NCBI GenBank assembly: GCA_022457155.1
Contig: JAJGOT010000001.1
Coordinates: 1,516,001 to 1,580,000 of the forward strand
Source of the DNA: Cladopsammia gracilis
Taxonomy: Eukaryota > Cnidaria > Anthozoa > Scleractinia > Dendrophylliidae
Length of the DNA: 64,000 nt
Direction of reading: 5' to 3'
The notes below the pieces were generated by a model. That model was not told the DNA's origin, did no database searches, and saw nothing but the letters and a program-made list of their open reading frames with translations. Positions 10,088 to 23,497 of the stretch are shown piece after piece; position 1 is the first letter of the stretch; every line of letters begins with the position of its first letter. The translations under genes were made by a program, and so were the position numbers.

Positions 10088-13000
10088 TCAAGACAGTTTC
10101 TTTTTGGCTTCTTTATCACTGACATGCTTCTTAGGAATAAAAATAGGAAGTGCAATAAACACTATGATGACAATATGTCCAATAAAGTACATGCTTTTCC
10201 ATGCTGCTAGGCATGGCTCAAGTTGAAGCAACATAAATCCACAACCAAGATACTCCATGGAACGATAATGGAAAAACCAGCTCAGCCAGTCATAGCAGTA
10301 ACAAAGTTTTGGTGAAAGATACGGCTTGACGGCTTTCTCCATTTGTACTTCGGCGATTACAACCAGAGGAACCATCAGGAAGGTGAGATAATAGCCTGGT
10401 GCAACACCATGCCAGAAGGCACTTACAAGTAGAGTGATGAACATTCTGGACAAAAAAAAAAGAATCAAATAATAAGGGTTCATGCATTCTTCTCAAAAAC
10501 AAGACTTTTTCAGGACTACATGCAGTTAATATTGTCAAGGACTCATGATGTAGATTTTCTACAGTCTAGTAAGACATTTGAAGGAGCTGGACGTGTACTT
10601 TAAAAAGCACAAAAAACATAGTAGAAGGAGGTTTTAAAGACTCCAACTTGTGTTTAATATAATTGTACATAATGTTAACTGCCCGCACCAACTACAGAAG
10701 AAGGCTATCTTGTCAAGAGATCAGACGCTTAGTCAAGATCTTATAGATTCTACACTTTTACACATTGTACCTGCAAAATCTAAAAATTGTCATTTCAATG
10801 TGCATAAAGCAGCACAAGAATGGAATTCCTTACCTCGTGAGATAGAAGAATTAAAAATATTATAAAAGTGTAAGGCTAGTAATTTTAAGTATTTTTTTCA
10901 ACCACTTTTTCAGTCTAGGATAATATTTCTCTTAATTTAGACATTCATATTTTTCATTATATTTTCAGCATGTTTTAGCATACCATATTTATCTAGTTTT
11001 TGTAGCATAAATTTTGTATAGAATTTTTTTAGATTATTATAATTTAGATTTTCATTTACTGTATATACTGATCACCAGTTCATACCAGTTAATCTTTTAG
11101 TTTGCTGATTGACCTTCTCAGTTTAAATAAAGTACTATCTTATCTTACATGTATATCTATCAAACATGTGGAAACCCAAACATGATACACCGAATGCAAA
11201 TATGGCCGTCAGGCAGTTTTTTGTTTGGCCAAGTTTTCAGAGAAATTAATGACATCACGTAAACAAGTGCTGCTAAGTGTATAATCTTGCAAAGTTTGGG
11301 TGCTTTTGGTTTAACGGTTGCAAAGTTATGGCTAACTGAAATTGTAAGCATTTGTATGAGAAAAGACATTCTATCCTAACTAGCCTCGCTTTCATGTTTT
11401 TCCCAAAATTTGATTGCCTCTAACTTCTCCTAAATTAAGAATATGGCCTTGAAAATGCAAACAATGACTTGTTTTGACCTGATCTTTACCACTAACCAAT
11501 TGCTTTTCTTTTCTTGAGAACCTGTCAAAACAAAATATTGTTGGGCGGCCATATTTGCATTCGGTGTATGGTGCACTCTACTAGTGCTCTAAGAGTAAAA
11601 AGTACATGTAAGTGTCTTGGGCTGCAGATGGCCAGGCCTGATGGAAATGGATTGCAACTTGAAAAATTGTCACAAAATCTATTTCAATTAAACCCTGCTC
11701 ATGAATGCAACAGATGCTTCTTGGCCACATAAATCTCTTTTAGATAATTATTATTATAATATACTCAACAAAATAATTTTTATACAGTTTCTGATTGGTC
11801 AATGACGAATGCATAAATAGGATTATAGAGTGCAAATTACATGTAGGTTATAAAGTGCAATACGAAAGTTGCGCAAAAGTGAAAGTTGAAAGTCGCGCGC
11901 AGTGTACCGTGACGGCCTCACCAAAATTTTGTTGAGAATATTATAAACAAGAAATTGTATGAACTACTCGTGCATTTCGTGATTTACATGTATGGGCACG
12001 AGTGATGCTTTGAAAGTTCTCAAATTGCACTCGCCGCAATTTTGAGAACTTTCAAAACATCACTCGTGCCCATAAATCACGAAATGCACTCATGTTCATA
12101 CGATTTCCTATACTTATTTTATAACCTTCATCATTATTCATGGTATTTCATACAGGGTAATAATTCTGTTTTTTTTTTAGGGAAGATATACTGCTCTAAC
12201 TAATGTTTTATTTCTTTTAAAGGCCCTCTCTCTTGGGAAAGAAAAATGTGTCCAATGTTACAATATTACAGCAAAATGAAAATATGCCTACCTCAAATTT
12301 TTATTCTTAAATGGCAGTTTTCTGTGAACATAAGTAGAAATCCACCATTGAACAGTGAGGTTCCAGTTTTTCATTGTACTTGCCATGGATGGTGAAAACT
12401 CCACCTCATAGATTTTTATGTTATGGATTGTCTTGAAGCTATTAAAGAAGACAGTTAGTGTTACATTTAATGTAAAATACAGAGTGAATATACAATGTTA
12501 AATAATGTGGTAACATGTGTACAACTGCACCTGCTACTGATTGGCAGAGGCTAAAATTTAATAGTTGTGATACATGTGGACATGTACAGTAAAATCCAAG
12601 AAAATGTTTGGGACATCATCACATGTTACATGTAGGTGATACAGAGGAGATCCATTACCCTCTGAAAAATCAAATATCAAACAATATATAATTTTCAGGT
12701 CAAGATGTGTGAAATGGTTGCAAATATCATGTGCCATTTACACATGTAACTCTGATGTCATTTCCTCTAAAGAACTGGCAAGCAAAGAAGCTGGCCGATA
12801 AGACAAAGTAGCTGGTGATTTTTGCCAGCAGCCAGCTGCTTTTGACAACTCTGAATAACATACACAATCATGTAATAATATTACATGTACTTACATGCAC
12901 ATTGGTTCACCTGGAAAAATGAACTTCACCAGGAAGAAGGGTGCACAAAAAGGGAGAGGGGGGAAGGGAATTCCCATTACGCCCACCGGTTTCCTTGTAA

Positions 13001-16000
13001 TTGAATTACATGTATGTCAACTGTCAATAGGCTCACCAATCAGACACTGGGACGTGCTTTTATGCATGGCTGACTTCAGTGGGAATTCACTATGTTTATC
13101 ATCAGTGCAAAATTAATAGGCAATCAGAATTTTGCACCCAACAGTGTCCGCAGAAATGAACAAAAGGGGGTCTTAATTGTAGGTGTCCTTTCCCTATCTC
13201 CCTGATGCCTGCTACACAGGCTCATCAGATAGGTGGCATCTTGTATAGCCCCCCTACACCTACACAAGGTGGGTCCTAGCTAGTCAAGTACAGTCGGACC
13301 TCTATTAAGCGGCCACCCTCGGGACTTTGAAAACTGGCCGCTTAATAGAGGTTGGCCGTTTAATAGAGGTACAATATAAATTGGATAGAAATGGCAGTCA
13401 ACGTAATTTTATTGCCTCTATATAGCAAAAGGCTTGTTGAAAAGTGAAATGCAAAAATCATTGAACCAAAAATTAAGTGCCCTGTATTTGCGTATTTCAA
13501 GTCCGTGCAAAGTTCTAGCTCTAACACAGACAGCATGTAGTCGATAAGTACAGTATTTTTTGGTGTTGAGTAGGTACAGAAAAATATGGAAATCCATGTA
13601 ACAAAACATCAAGTTTCTAAGGCCTTTTTTGCACCAATAGTCTGTAAAAATTTTAGCTCAAAATATTTCACGGATGATTTATTTAAAATAATCCTTCACT
13701 GCTGTTTGCCGTTGTGGAGCTCGGAGTTGTAACGAGAAGATCAAGTCATTTGCCTTTCCGATAGATAGGGCAAGGTCCTGGTAACCGTGAAACTGGGCAA
13801 GTGGAGATTAAATTGCAGTTTTTATTATTATCAGTTATCACCTTCATATTATCTGTCACCATTTCGCTTGAAAAGATGATTTGCTGGCCGCTTAATAGAG
13901 GTAAAAATACAGTAAATACTAAACTTGCAACAGCAAAAAGGTGGCCGCGGCCGCTTAATAGAGGTGGCCGTTGAATAGAGGTATCGAATACAGCACTTTA
14001 CTGACAAATAATTTGGGACTTTGGAAAGTGGCCGCTTAATGGAGGGTGGCCGCTTAATAGAGGTCCGACTGTATACAATGTACTTGTTCATTATATTTTT
14101 AAATGCATTGTACCTGTGAGTGTCTCTATAAATATCATCAATTTGATCTGGTTCACTCCCTTTAACTGTCCCATTTTCTTCAGGAGTTGACTTGGTTGGG
14201 CCTAAACCAGGTTTAGGATCAGTATAAAATGGGTATGCACCCAAACCAAGCATCATACAGCAGCTTTCAGCTAAGAGCCAACCTATGTAGAAACGCCACC
14301 TAAATCCTATAAATGTTGGCACAAGGTACAGTAGCTGGTATGCCAATCCCATGGGATGGTTAACATATTCCTCAGTTGCAATGTGGCTGATTGGAAAGTA
14401 CTGGTTTAAGAATAAATATGTCACAGCATAGAAAGGTAAGGGTTTTAGATTCCTCAAGGCTGGAATAACAGTGGAGATCTGCTCTGGGTGATCTTGATTG
14501 AGCATATCCTTGTATGTCTTGTAGCGATAGTAAGGACCAGTTGTTAGTCCACAGTAGCAGTAAGAGTAGCTGAGGAACTCGTAAAAAGATGGCCGCTTTG
14601 CCTCCTTGGAATCTGCCTCGCTAGTTTCTGAAGCATCAAAAAGCTCAAAAGGCAAAGTGCAACACTGCAAGAGACAAAATTTAACATGGTTACAATTTGG
14701 TGAAACAGAACATCCATAATGGTGTATGATATCCAAATGTTGGCATTTTCTAAACTTGAGTCAATTTGATCTGTTTGGCCATTACCATTTTGTTGTTCCA
14801 GAAAATATCCCTAACCCCACAGAATTTTTTTTTGGCTTGAACTTTCTTAAAGCGGTCAACTCAGTGTTTGGCTACTTCAGGCCAAATTTGACTTGTTTGC
14901 CTGTAACTTCTCAAAGGACTGGTTCCCACTAGTGACATAAGCAAAGGGAGGGAGTTGGAAGCGCAAGAAGCCTTACATTTTAGGGGAAATCAACAAACGT
15001 AGTTGCAAAACATTATTATTTCGGAATCTCAATGGAATTGAAATCAAAAGGATCAGAAGGTTTCCTTTTCCTTCCGATTCCGCTTCTGCTTTCTTTGCTT
15101 ACTATCCGCTTCCTTCATTTTGATTTCCACTGGATTGTAACTTTCTTGCGATTCTGTTTCTGCTTTAATACTATGCTGCTTATGTCGCTGGTGGGAACCA
15201 AGCTTAAGGTGGACTGCTAGAACTGGTCTCATCGGTGTCCTGCTTAGAGGTATTTCACTAGGTATGTGATTGTCATACTTACTCTTAGGGTAACCAGCAG
15301 CTGAATAGCATTGCTATGAGCTGGTGGCTTCTCAAATCCATAATATGTACATGTTCGGAAAAAGAACAGGTATCCAAACACAAACAGAAATGCTGCCCAC
15401 TCACAACGCCTGTATAAAAAAATGAAAAAAAGAATTGACAATTTATTTTTACTATTGTTGTACGCTATTGAAAATCAGAAAGAGGCTTTTACATGTAAGT
15501 AACGATTTATGTTTCAGTCTTAAAAATAACTCCAAAGGCTTTGTTGTTGGGCAGATGTTTACTTGTCAGTAGCTGGTCAACAAAAGGAACAGTTCCAGCA
15601 GTGTTCAAAAACCCTTCTCTTTCCACCAAGGATCCAGGGATTTTGCTAAAAGCAGGCCAGCGGCCCACGACCCACTTCACGACCCATGGCCCAATGGCCC
15701 ACAGCGCATGGCTCACTTCACGGCCCGCGGTAAGTCTGGATAGGGTGTGGTGTTGGTGTCTTGTCTAGTATAGGGTTGCAAAATCAGCTGAACATGGTCT
15801 GGTACAGGGCAGGGGTTTCAGAATCCCAGCGGCACACCCCCAACCAAAAATATACAGAGTACCTCCCACTCCCGGGTAAACCCGGGTAAACGTTTTCTTG
15901 AAGGAGGCATTTGAAAACAAAGGAAACCACTCATATTTAGTGACATGCAAATAAGTGGCCAGGTATTCCACACTTTAGTATAGTCTCAATTAATTTTAAG

Positions 16001-16400
16001 TATAATCTAGCTCAACTGTACATAGGATAAATTAAAAAATATAAACTTTATTACTTGAAATGTGCATGTGCGAAATAGGCTGAGACGCCATTTATGGCAA
16101 TATTGATTGATTTTTTACATGTCTGGCATTTCAAGAACGCTAGAAAGAATTAACAACTCTCCTTTTTTAAAAAGGAAATACTTACCTAGGACCAAGAGAA
16201 ATGACTATCAAATAGGTGCCCACAACGGTTACAAAGGAATGTAAAATTCCCCAGACACCAACAAGCGCCAACGACAGACAAATGCCGGCCGCTGTGGAAA
16301 GGAACTGTTTACGAGCTGGCGATCCGCTGATCTTTACCAAATGACCGAATGGAATCGATCCTAGTAACATGGACAAGTAAAGCAGATCTGTCGGTGACAT
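10088..16400 (-). CDS. MBOAT7: MBOAT7-like lysophosphatidylinositol acyltransferase (LPIAT1)
   Basis: Multi-pass membrane O-acyltransferase. Family members transfer polyunsaturated acyl groups, mainly arachidonoyl, to lysophosphatidylinositol in the Lands cycle at ER membranes. Five exons on the minus strand: 16186-16400, 15283-15409, 14114-14664, 12292-12438, 10088-10445. GT-AG junctions and phases fit, giving 465 aa; human MBOAT7 is about 472 aa. Landmarks: MSPTDLLYL at the N-terminus, SYSYCYCGLTTGPYYRYKTY near residue 145, NWNLTVQWW with the catalytic Asn at about 324, and SAFWHGVAPGYYLTF with the catalytic His at about 359. The tail is Lys-rich (KKHVSDKEAKKKLS) with no KDEL signal. Compared with the human protein, the stretch between exon 2 and SYSYCY is about 15 residues shorter. 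The stop is TGA at 10088-10090. A 282-bp transposable element begins 53 bp past the stop and is probably in the 3' UTR. Confidence 0.94.
10650..11150 (+). mobile_element. LINE 3' remnant (reverse transcriptase C-terminus)
   Basis: The frame at 10650-10865 ends ...FNVHKAAQEWNSLPREIEEL, the typical end of non-LTR retrotransposon ORF2 proteins (WNSLP box). It is followed by AT-rich 3' sequence and AATAAAGTACTATCTTATCTT. 5'-truncated, dead copy in MBOAT7 intron 4. Confidence 0.65.
11182..11572. mobile_element. Inverted-repeat element (ATACACCGAATGCAAATATG ends)
   Basis: About 390 bp. Terminal inverted repeats of about 24 bp at 11185-11208 and 11546-11569. Located in MBOAT7 intron 4; no ORF. Confidence 0.8.
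11951..12107. mobile_element. Hairpin element, ~157 bp
   Basis: Near-continuous palindrome. The left arm GAAATTGTATGAAC...GGGCACGAGTGATG pairs with CATCACTCGTGCCC...GTTCATACGATTTC. The centre contains ACTCGCCGCAA. In MBOAT7 intron 4. Confidence 0.82.
13291..14071. mobile_element. Tigger/pogo-like non-autonomous element in MBOAT7 intron 3
   Basis: 781 bp, ends CAGTCGGACCTCTATTAAGC and its complement, flanked by TA. The sub-terminal word GGCCGCTTAATAGAGGT recurs several times inside, mostly near the ends. No transposase frame. Confidence 0.82.
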
Positions 16401-17681
16401 TTTTATGCCTTAAAAAGCTGTGTTATTGTACCGGCTGTGAACAGTGAACTTATTGTGATTTCTCAAATGACGGTAAAAGCGAAAGCCTCAAGGCCACTCT
16501 CGCTCCCAGGGCCCAGACGACCTTGAGTCGACCTTGAGCGACCTTGAAATTCTTGGCTCGCATCATGTCATACCATATCAAAAGTCAGAGAAGCATTAAA
16601 GAAACAGATTTCGCTTCCAAAATGTTTATAGAATTGTAGAGAGTTGAAAACTACACATCTGGGCCAAATTTTGAAGAGCCAGAACATTTTGGGTAAGAGG
16701 CGAACGAGTATTAGACACCGTATGGAGCGCGGCCGTCTTAGTTTTAATACCACTTCATTATATTACACCAACATGGGTGCCAAAACTTCAAAGTTATAAT
16801 TCAATAATAACGGAAAAAATCTCATCACAAAAGATTGGACGGGTATCCGTTTTAAGTGGGTAAATGTAAGAGAAAATGTATGGACGTTCAGCCGGGACCA
16901 AGACAACTGGGTTTGCTGGAAAATTAGGATCGGGGATCGGGGATCGGGGATAAAAAAATATTAAAAAATAATAAAAAATATAAATAAAAAATATATAAAT
17001 AAATATATATAAAAAAGTGATACATTGTGATACATGCATTGTAATACATATGTACATACATAAAATTGAGACACCCGCGGTTTTTGCTGAACACCTTATA
17101 GTCACGTCCGATCCGCTCGCTATTGTGATCAGTATCACTGGAATAAAGTGCTTTATTTTCCAACATAAAACACAACTGAATATAATCTGACTAGTCGAAA
17201 TAAAAAAAATATATAATATATCTCAGAAGTCAACTTGACGTGGAAAAAACCTAGTCAGAGTATCTAATGCGAACACAATTTGAACAACGAGACTCTAGTA
17301 TGGTTTATTACCCACACACGTATTTGCTACAGCAAACGGAGATATCATCCTGAAATTCATCCACAGTATGCTCCACATAGTTTTTCGCTGTGATCTACGT
17401 TGTATTTTCACTTGTTTAAGACGATAAGATCATTCACGTGATCCAACGTATACCAGTAGTATACCTGTCGCTGTGCGAAGCTCGAAATCTCGGCGCGATC
17501 TTGCCAAGATCACGCGTATCTCGAAACACGACCTTCTTGAATAGACGCTCAAAAACATTTCCTGGCGGAGTAATCGAAGCTAACATGTGGCAGAGATCGC
17601 ATCTGTGGATCATTGCTTTGTTTTTATGGCTTTTGGTGAGGCAAGACCACCACAATAAGAAGAGTATGAGATCGACTCAGA

Positions 17682-18476
17682 AGATGACGGTTGTTTACCA
17701 TTTACAAGGGAAAACCGGTTGGTCCACGGTTTGTGTAAATGGTAAGCAAAACTCCAGAAAGGGAAATTCCGTTTGAGATTGAATCCTGTGTACCATTTAC
17801 CCCCGGAGGGGGTACTCAACAAAATTTTGTACGGGGATGCTCCGCCCCGAGGTCCAAACCCCTACCCTTTCATATACCGTTTTTGACAGAAAAGGTACCC
17901 CTTTCATATACCTTTCATTGAAAATGGTACCCCTTTCATATACCTATCATTGAAAATGGTACCTATATAGCCTTTACGTGCGTCTGTTTGATATATGCTG
18001 AAAGGCCCTTTTTATAATACTTAAATGGCAGTTTTCCCTACCTTTTTATGCTTCAACTCGTGTTTTCGCTACCCTTTCCTATTCTTCGTGAAATCCCTAC
18101 CCCTTCATATACTTCAACTCGTGAAATCCCGAACCTTTCATATACCTCCAACCTAAAAACGGTATCCCTTTCGGGCGGAGCATCCCCGTATAGCTCATTA
18201 TAGGTAGTACCCCCCCCCCCCCCCCCCCGGGCATTTACCATTGACACCAGAAACGAGCTGAGTAACCACGCTTATGCATCAAAACTGGCGCAGGGTCTGG
18301 AACTGGTAGATAAAAGCAAATGGTGCACACATTTCCGTTCGGAAATTTCGGTTGGGAATCAAGGCGTTCCGTTTATTTCGGAAATTTTCCGGTCGGTCAA
18401 GCCAAAATTGTCTTACCATTTACATTCTGACCGAAATTTCCGGAATTTTTGGGTAAATGTTAAACAACCGACATCT
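17682..18476. mobile_element. Inverted-repeat element (AGATGACGGTTGTTTAC ends)
   Basis: Ends AGATGACGGTTGTTTACCAT and the complement of ...TAAACAACCGACATCT. Internal CCGAAATTTCCGG-type words. A second element (17800-18230) is inserted inside. Confidence 0.72.
17800..18230. mobile_element. C/G-tract-bordered element with repeated CCCTTTCATATAC motif
   Basis: Ends CCCCGGAGGGGGTACT and GTAGTAC followed by a C20 run. Inner inverted repeats GGGGATGCTCCGCCC/GGGCGGAGCATCCCC. At least six imperfect CCCTTTCATATACC units. A degraded relative is at about 28850-28990. Confidence 0.68.
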
Positions 18477-18700
18477 CTTTGTTTTACCGAGGGCGAGGAC
18501 ATATCAGCTCAACTAAATATTACTGTTACCAGATTTGGATAACAAATACGTGCGCAATGTCGCCTGCATTTATAAGGTACGTTATTAGACATTAGCCAGC
18601 TTGGGCAGATTAAAACTGAATCCTGGAAAAATAAGCGGTTTGTTTGCTAGTAACAAATAATAGGATTATGTTAGAAGTTCCACGTGGAAAAATGCTTTTC

Positions 18701-18985
18701 ATTCTTGGAGACAGCGCATTTATGTCAACTTCGCCCAAGCTATGGAACAACCTACCCAGCGTCCATCATCATTGTCCATCATTGTCTGTTTTTAAACGTG
18801 ATCTTAAAACACATCTTTGAAAATTTTGCATGTATTGAATTTTTTTTAATGTTATTGTTTTATCCATGTAAAGTGCATTAATTGATCATTTCTTTATTGA
18901 TATTTAATTATACATTTGATTTGATTTATATTTATATTTGTATATGATATTTAATGTATGTTTAATTAAGTGTCAATAAAATGGT
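18701..18985 (+). mobile_element. LINE 3' remnant
   Basis: The frame 18701-18820 reads MSTSPKLWNNLPSVHH and ends FKRDLKTHL, the C-terminal end of a non-LTR reverse transcriptase, followed by an AT-rich 3' UTR ending in CAATAAAATGG. Strongly 5'-truncated. Confidence 0.7.
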
Positions 18986-21900
18986 TTAATGTACCTGCTC
19001 AAATTCGCACATTAACATTTATTAAAAAAATATAGGCCTTTTGTTGTAGGTCCCGCTTCCGATACCACACCGAAAATCGTAATATCGTCTTTGACGAGTC
19101 AACTGAAACTGTTTTATTAGGGGGATGATGGGTGTAGATTGCTCTAAGGGATCAGACGGATGCTATGATGGGCCAGAAACAGTTTTTTTTACGGTCTTGG
19201 CATATTATTTATCATTTAACTGACACCTCACAAATGACCTAAATTTTAACTCACAAGTGACATTTGAGCTCCCTCTCCCCATCCATCCAAACCCTCAATT
19301 TATTAGGGAGAACTAGAACTAGAACTGGAACTTGGTGATAGTGAATACAAACCTCTCTGCTTTTCGTTAATCGTTTTGAACAAAAACTATTTAGCATAAG
19401 AAAATCATGATTTACGTATGAAAAACAGGAAGGTTTGTATCAACCTTGTTCCCAGGGTCTCTCTGGGAACGAGGTTGGGTTTGTATCAAAGAATGGTCAA
19501 CTTCAGCCTCACTCTCACTAAAAGGCCAGGTCACTGTGCAAACAACTGTAAATTGAGTAAATGCAGACAATTCGGGCACCCAAGTGACCGCGCTCCAATT
19601 GCGCAAGGAAAAGGCCTGCGGTTGACTAATTAAAATTGATATCTAGGTTAAGCTGCTAATAAAAGAAACGTGTTAAGCCTGTGTCTACATAAAGCGGAAC
19701 GGTTTTTATTGCAGCGTTTTTTCTGCGTTGACTAAGCATGCAACCTAAATTATTAAAAAGCCTGCCCTGCGGCTTTCAAGTTTGCCCATTTTAATACGTT
19801 CTCCTTTGTTTTGAGTGAGTCCAACTGTTCAAAATCAGCTGCCTGCTGCCCTTAATGTATTCCAGCGTGTTTAACGATTCATTCACTCCATATTCAATGT
19901 CCTCGATCCCGTCAATTTGTATTACTGAATTGTCGGGTTGTTTTAATATCTTAACCGCCTTACAAATTATCGTCTCAATCTTTCATGAGCGGTTCGCCAA
20001 CATCGTCTGGTCCTGATTCATTGCACCAAAGTTGAGCGAAACAGAAGATCTTGGAAAATATTTTCCATTGGCAACCAAGTAAGTGAAAAACGTTTTTAAC
20101 TCGTTGCGTTTCCAAAGGGTATATAGAAGCGATAGCAGGCTCGCTAGTTCTCTAGTTGCTGGCTTTATTTAATGATACAAATTTTGCGTTGAGTAATTTC
20201 AATCGACTAATATAAATTTACCACTGATTCAGAAATATATTGCGTTCCATTCGCCAGCAATATGTAGATTTTTAGTTCATGCAGCTTAATCCAACATATA
20301 CAACATTAATATAATTGATACCATGCCTATGTTTCGAACTAACCACGACTAACCACGAACTGTAATTCGTTTCTATATTGTGTTCTATTCTATATTCTCG
20401 GGGCAAAAAAAATATTGTAAAAACATAAATTTGGACTGGTCACTGGTGTCTCTCGTTGTGTTCATGACTAGATAAATCTTATTTATGTCTAGGTTAAGCC
20501 AGACAAAAAATAAATATAAAAAAAATAAAATGGAAATAAAAGAAATGAAGCACTCACAAGCATACACAAATGTGTTAACACCGAAACATTTCTTAGTACA
20601 GGAAGGCGAGTCGTGTAAATTGCCTTTTCATCGCAGTTTCACTCGTTTTTTAACACTGGCAATAAAACTGTTAGTATTTGAATTTACTCGTGTTCTAAAA
20701 GAAAGTTTCAAGGTAGTATTTTGACTCAAGACATCTGCAAAGAAGCCCAAATGATCTCAGCTCATTTCTCAGCGAACCTTGCGGCGTTCTTCCTCGACAA
20801 ACTCTACGTATATACTGAAAACAATATTTATCGTTTTATCAACCCTAATAGATTAACAAAGAAGATTGACCAATATTTTAAAAAAAGGTAACTGTAATAA
20901 CGGCGCCTGGTTTTGTTACCCTGCATGGGAAGTGATATAACAATATTGTTTCTCGCTTTACAAACTTTATTGTAAATAAATTCTCTCGGCAGCGCGCCTT
21001 GGTTTTATAGAGCATTAAGTCTCTGCGTTTTTATTTGATTAGTTTTATTGTTGAGGAATATGAATGTTTTATGGAGGGACTACCTTTTCATTCTTGTTTA
21101 CCACAGTTGGTCTCGCTTCTTTTGTAGATAATCAGACATATTTTCGGGGCTCTGAGTTTCCCCGCGGTATCAAACGCCATTATGCAAATTCGATATCTTT
21201 CCATGACAACAGGTGCAAATATAGGACGAAAAACATGTCTTATGTCTTTCAGTTCGCCATAACACCAAAATTACAAACCAAAAGACGGCCATAGATTTAA
21301 AACTATGCCTTCGGCCTTAAATGAAATAGGAATTTTAACTAATGGCCTATAACCTATAAACCTAAATATTAATGGAAAAAGAAAGAGCACGCTCTTGTTG
21401 AGCCTCCGCCGGCGAATATCTCGTTGCTTAAAATTGAATGTTTAGTATTTCGGTCAGGTTCTGCCAAGTTCAGTTCACTATCAGAAAAATACATCAACGG
21501 AAGCAGGAGATATCCAAAAGGAAAGCGGTAATTACAGGTCATATCATGTTTTGTTTTCTAGAGATGCTGTCATATGCATAATCATTATTGGGCCGACAAA
21601 AGAAACATATGCTTAAAGTAGGTTTGAAAATAACTTGTTTTCCGTAATGTCAAGGCAAGAATTATACAAGCAAATGGAGAAAAATGCATATGGAAAAACC
21701 TCGTAAAAAAAACTCAACACTCAGACTAACAAATAAGAATACGTAATTTCTTTGCTCACATAAAAGAAAACTGCTGAACATTATAAGAATAATAATAGTC
21801 GCATTTAGAAAAATAATCTTAAGAATAAACGTGCGCTCTGGTTGGTCGAAAGATTTTTTTTTGATATAACTCTATAGAAACACAGTAATTATGCATAATC

Positions 21901-22019
21901 CTTTGTTTTAAGTTGGGATAGAAAGCATTTTTTGGTGTGCGTTTCAGTATAATATATTTTCCACTAATAGTATGAAATTATGTTAGTGTTTTTCTCGCGC
22001 TCTGATTCGCTAATCCGAC

Positions 22020-22745
22020 TACCTTATTTCTTTTTTATGTCGCCAAATACAATCAAATATTATACAACTGTATTGGATAACAATATGCTATAGAACAAAA
22101 CAGAAGCCGCAGCGTTGAGATAAAGTGCAGGATTGCGAGGATGGTGTCACCCCCCCCCCCCCCGGGGGGGAACTTCCATATAAAAATGACGGGGGTGCTC
22201 GTCGGAAATTTTCGAAAAACACCCTAAAAGGTACCAGAAGCTTGTTTGATGGGCGTGGCTCAAAATATTTTTTTACCCCTAAGAGGTACCAATTCTAAAA
22301 CAACACATGTCATATTCTGTCACATTTTTTCGGCTCATACCCTAAAAAGTACCGCGATAATTCTAACGGTAGTCATTTCAGCTTTTAGTACCCTAAGCGG
22401 TACCGATCTACAAATTTTGACCCCTAAAAGGTACGACGAGCACCCCCGTCATTTTTATGTGGGAGTCCCCCCCCCCGAGGGGGGGGGAGGGGGGTACCAT
22501 CGGCTCGCAATCCTGCACTTTATCTATTGGGTGGATTCGGCGTACAGCCAGTTCATAAAACTTTGATTTCGTGACAGGCAATCAATAAATCAAAACTGCC
22601 ATTCGTGTCAGAGACGTTTGACTTTTTGGCCGTTTTTTTTTTGTCTCTTTAGTTAACATGTCTTTGCTTTATCACTTTAAAGGAAGCTCAAGGCATACTC
22701 CTCGGCCATAATCATAGAAGCACGATACATCAGAGTCCCTTTAAT
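22020..22745. mobile_element. Disrupted relative of the ACTGTCC element, with nested fold-back
   Basis: Shares GATAAAGTGCAGGATTGCGA and the GTGACAGGCAATCAA block with the copies at 3831 and 54098. The middle is replaced by a C/G-tract-bordered insertion (22146-22497), and the arms around it are inverted copies of the GATAAAGTGCAGGATTG block. Confidence 0.6.
22146..22497. mobile_element. C/G-tract-bordered element with repeated CCCTAAAAGGTACC motif
   Basis: Bordered by C14/G8 and C/G tracts, with inner inverted repeats (ATGACGGGGGTGCTCGTCG). Five imperfect copies of a CCCTAAAAGGTACC-like word lie between them. Its architecture is similar to that of the element at 17800-18230. Confidence 0.6.
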
Positions 22746-23497
22746 AGTGGCAACAGTTGAGAGAACTCGACAAAGCAGTGGAAACGTACCTTTATACTCT
22801 CCTTCTTAACTGATAAAATATGTTTTTCTTTAGTCGGCAAAAAATTCTTTAGCGGAAAAGAGAAACGTTTTCATGTATGGTTTCTTAATTAAATGTTTGG
22901 TAAATATGAAGGGCTTCAGGCGACGTCGTCACTGGGCGATCGTAAAAACAAGCCTGGAGGGAGTGGAAAGTCCAGCTGTTCTGATGTCTATCAAAAGCGC
23001 TCGATCTTCTCGGTAGTGTTTCTCGACACTGTTAACATGTTTCCAAACGAGAACGGAAGAAAAGGTATTAAGCTCCTTTCAATAACAGATCAACGAACTC
23101 TAAAGTTGAAGTTTAATTTTACTGATGTTAAAAGCGAGGCTCTTAGCAACTGAGACAAAAATCTGTTTTACTTGTGATCGTTTTTATGGAATCATCTCGT
23201 AAACGTTTCAAGCAATCCAAACTTACTGATGCCATCAAGGCCGTTTGTAGATCTATGTTATATAATATTTTGTGAATTTTTTGATGATTTTTATGAGAGG
23301 GTGAAAGGAAAAAAGGGGGAAGATTTGTGAAAGTTGGAAAAGTAAATAATTATTAAAGATATCGTGAAGTTTGGACATTAGAATATGAAATCCAAATTGT
23401 CCCCTTCAACCTGGGGGTACTCTTGCGTCAGAGGCGGCGGATGAGCGTTTTGAAGTTTTGAAACGTGGGTGGGAGGGGGCGGGGTCATCGTACACCA

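Noticed and set aside
13849..14113. C-terminal extension of the MBOAT7 exon 3 frame with SIKRP repeats
   Set aside because: It reads through the donor at 14113 into the Tigger-like element; the conserved protein continues in exon 4 at 12438.
22893..23153. 86-codon plus-strand frame
   Set aside because: No recognised motif, no splice context and no neighbouring exon; length is within chance.
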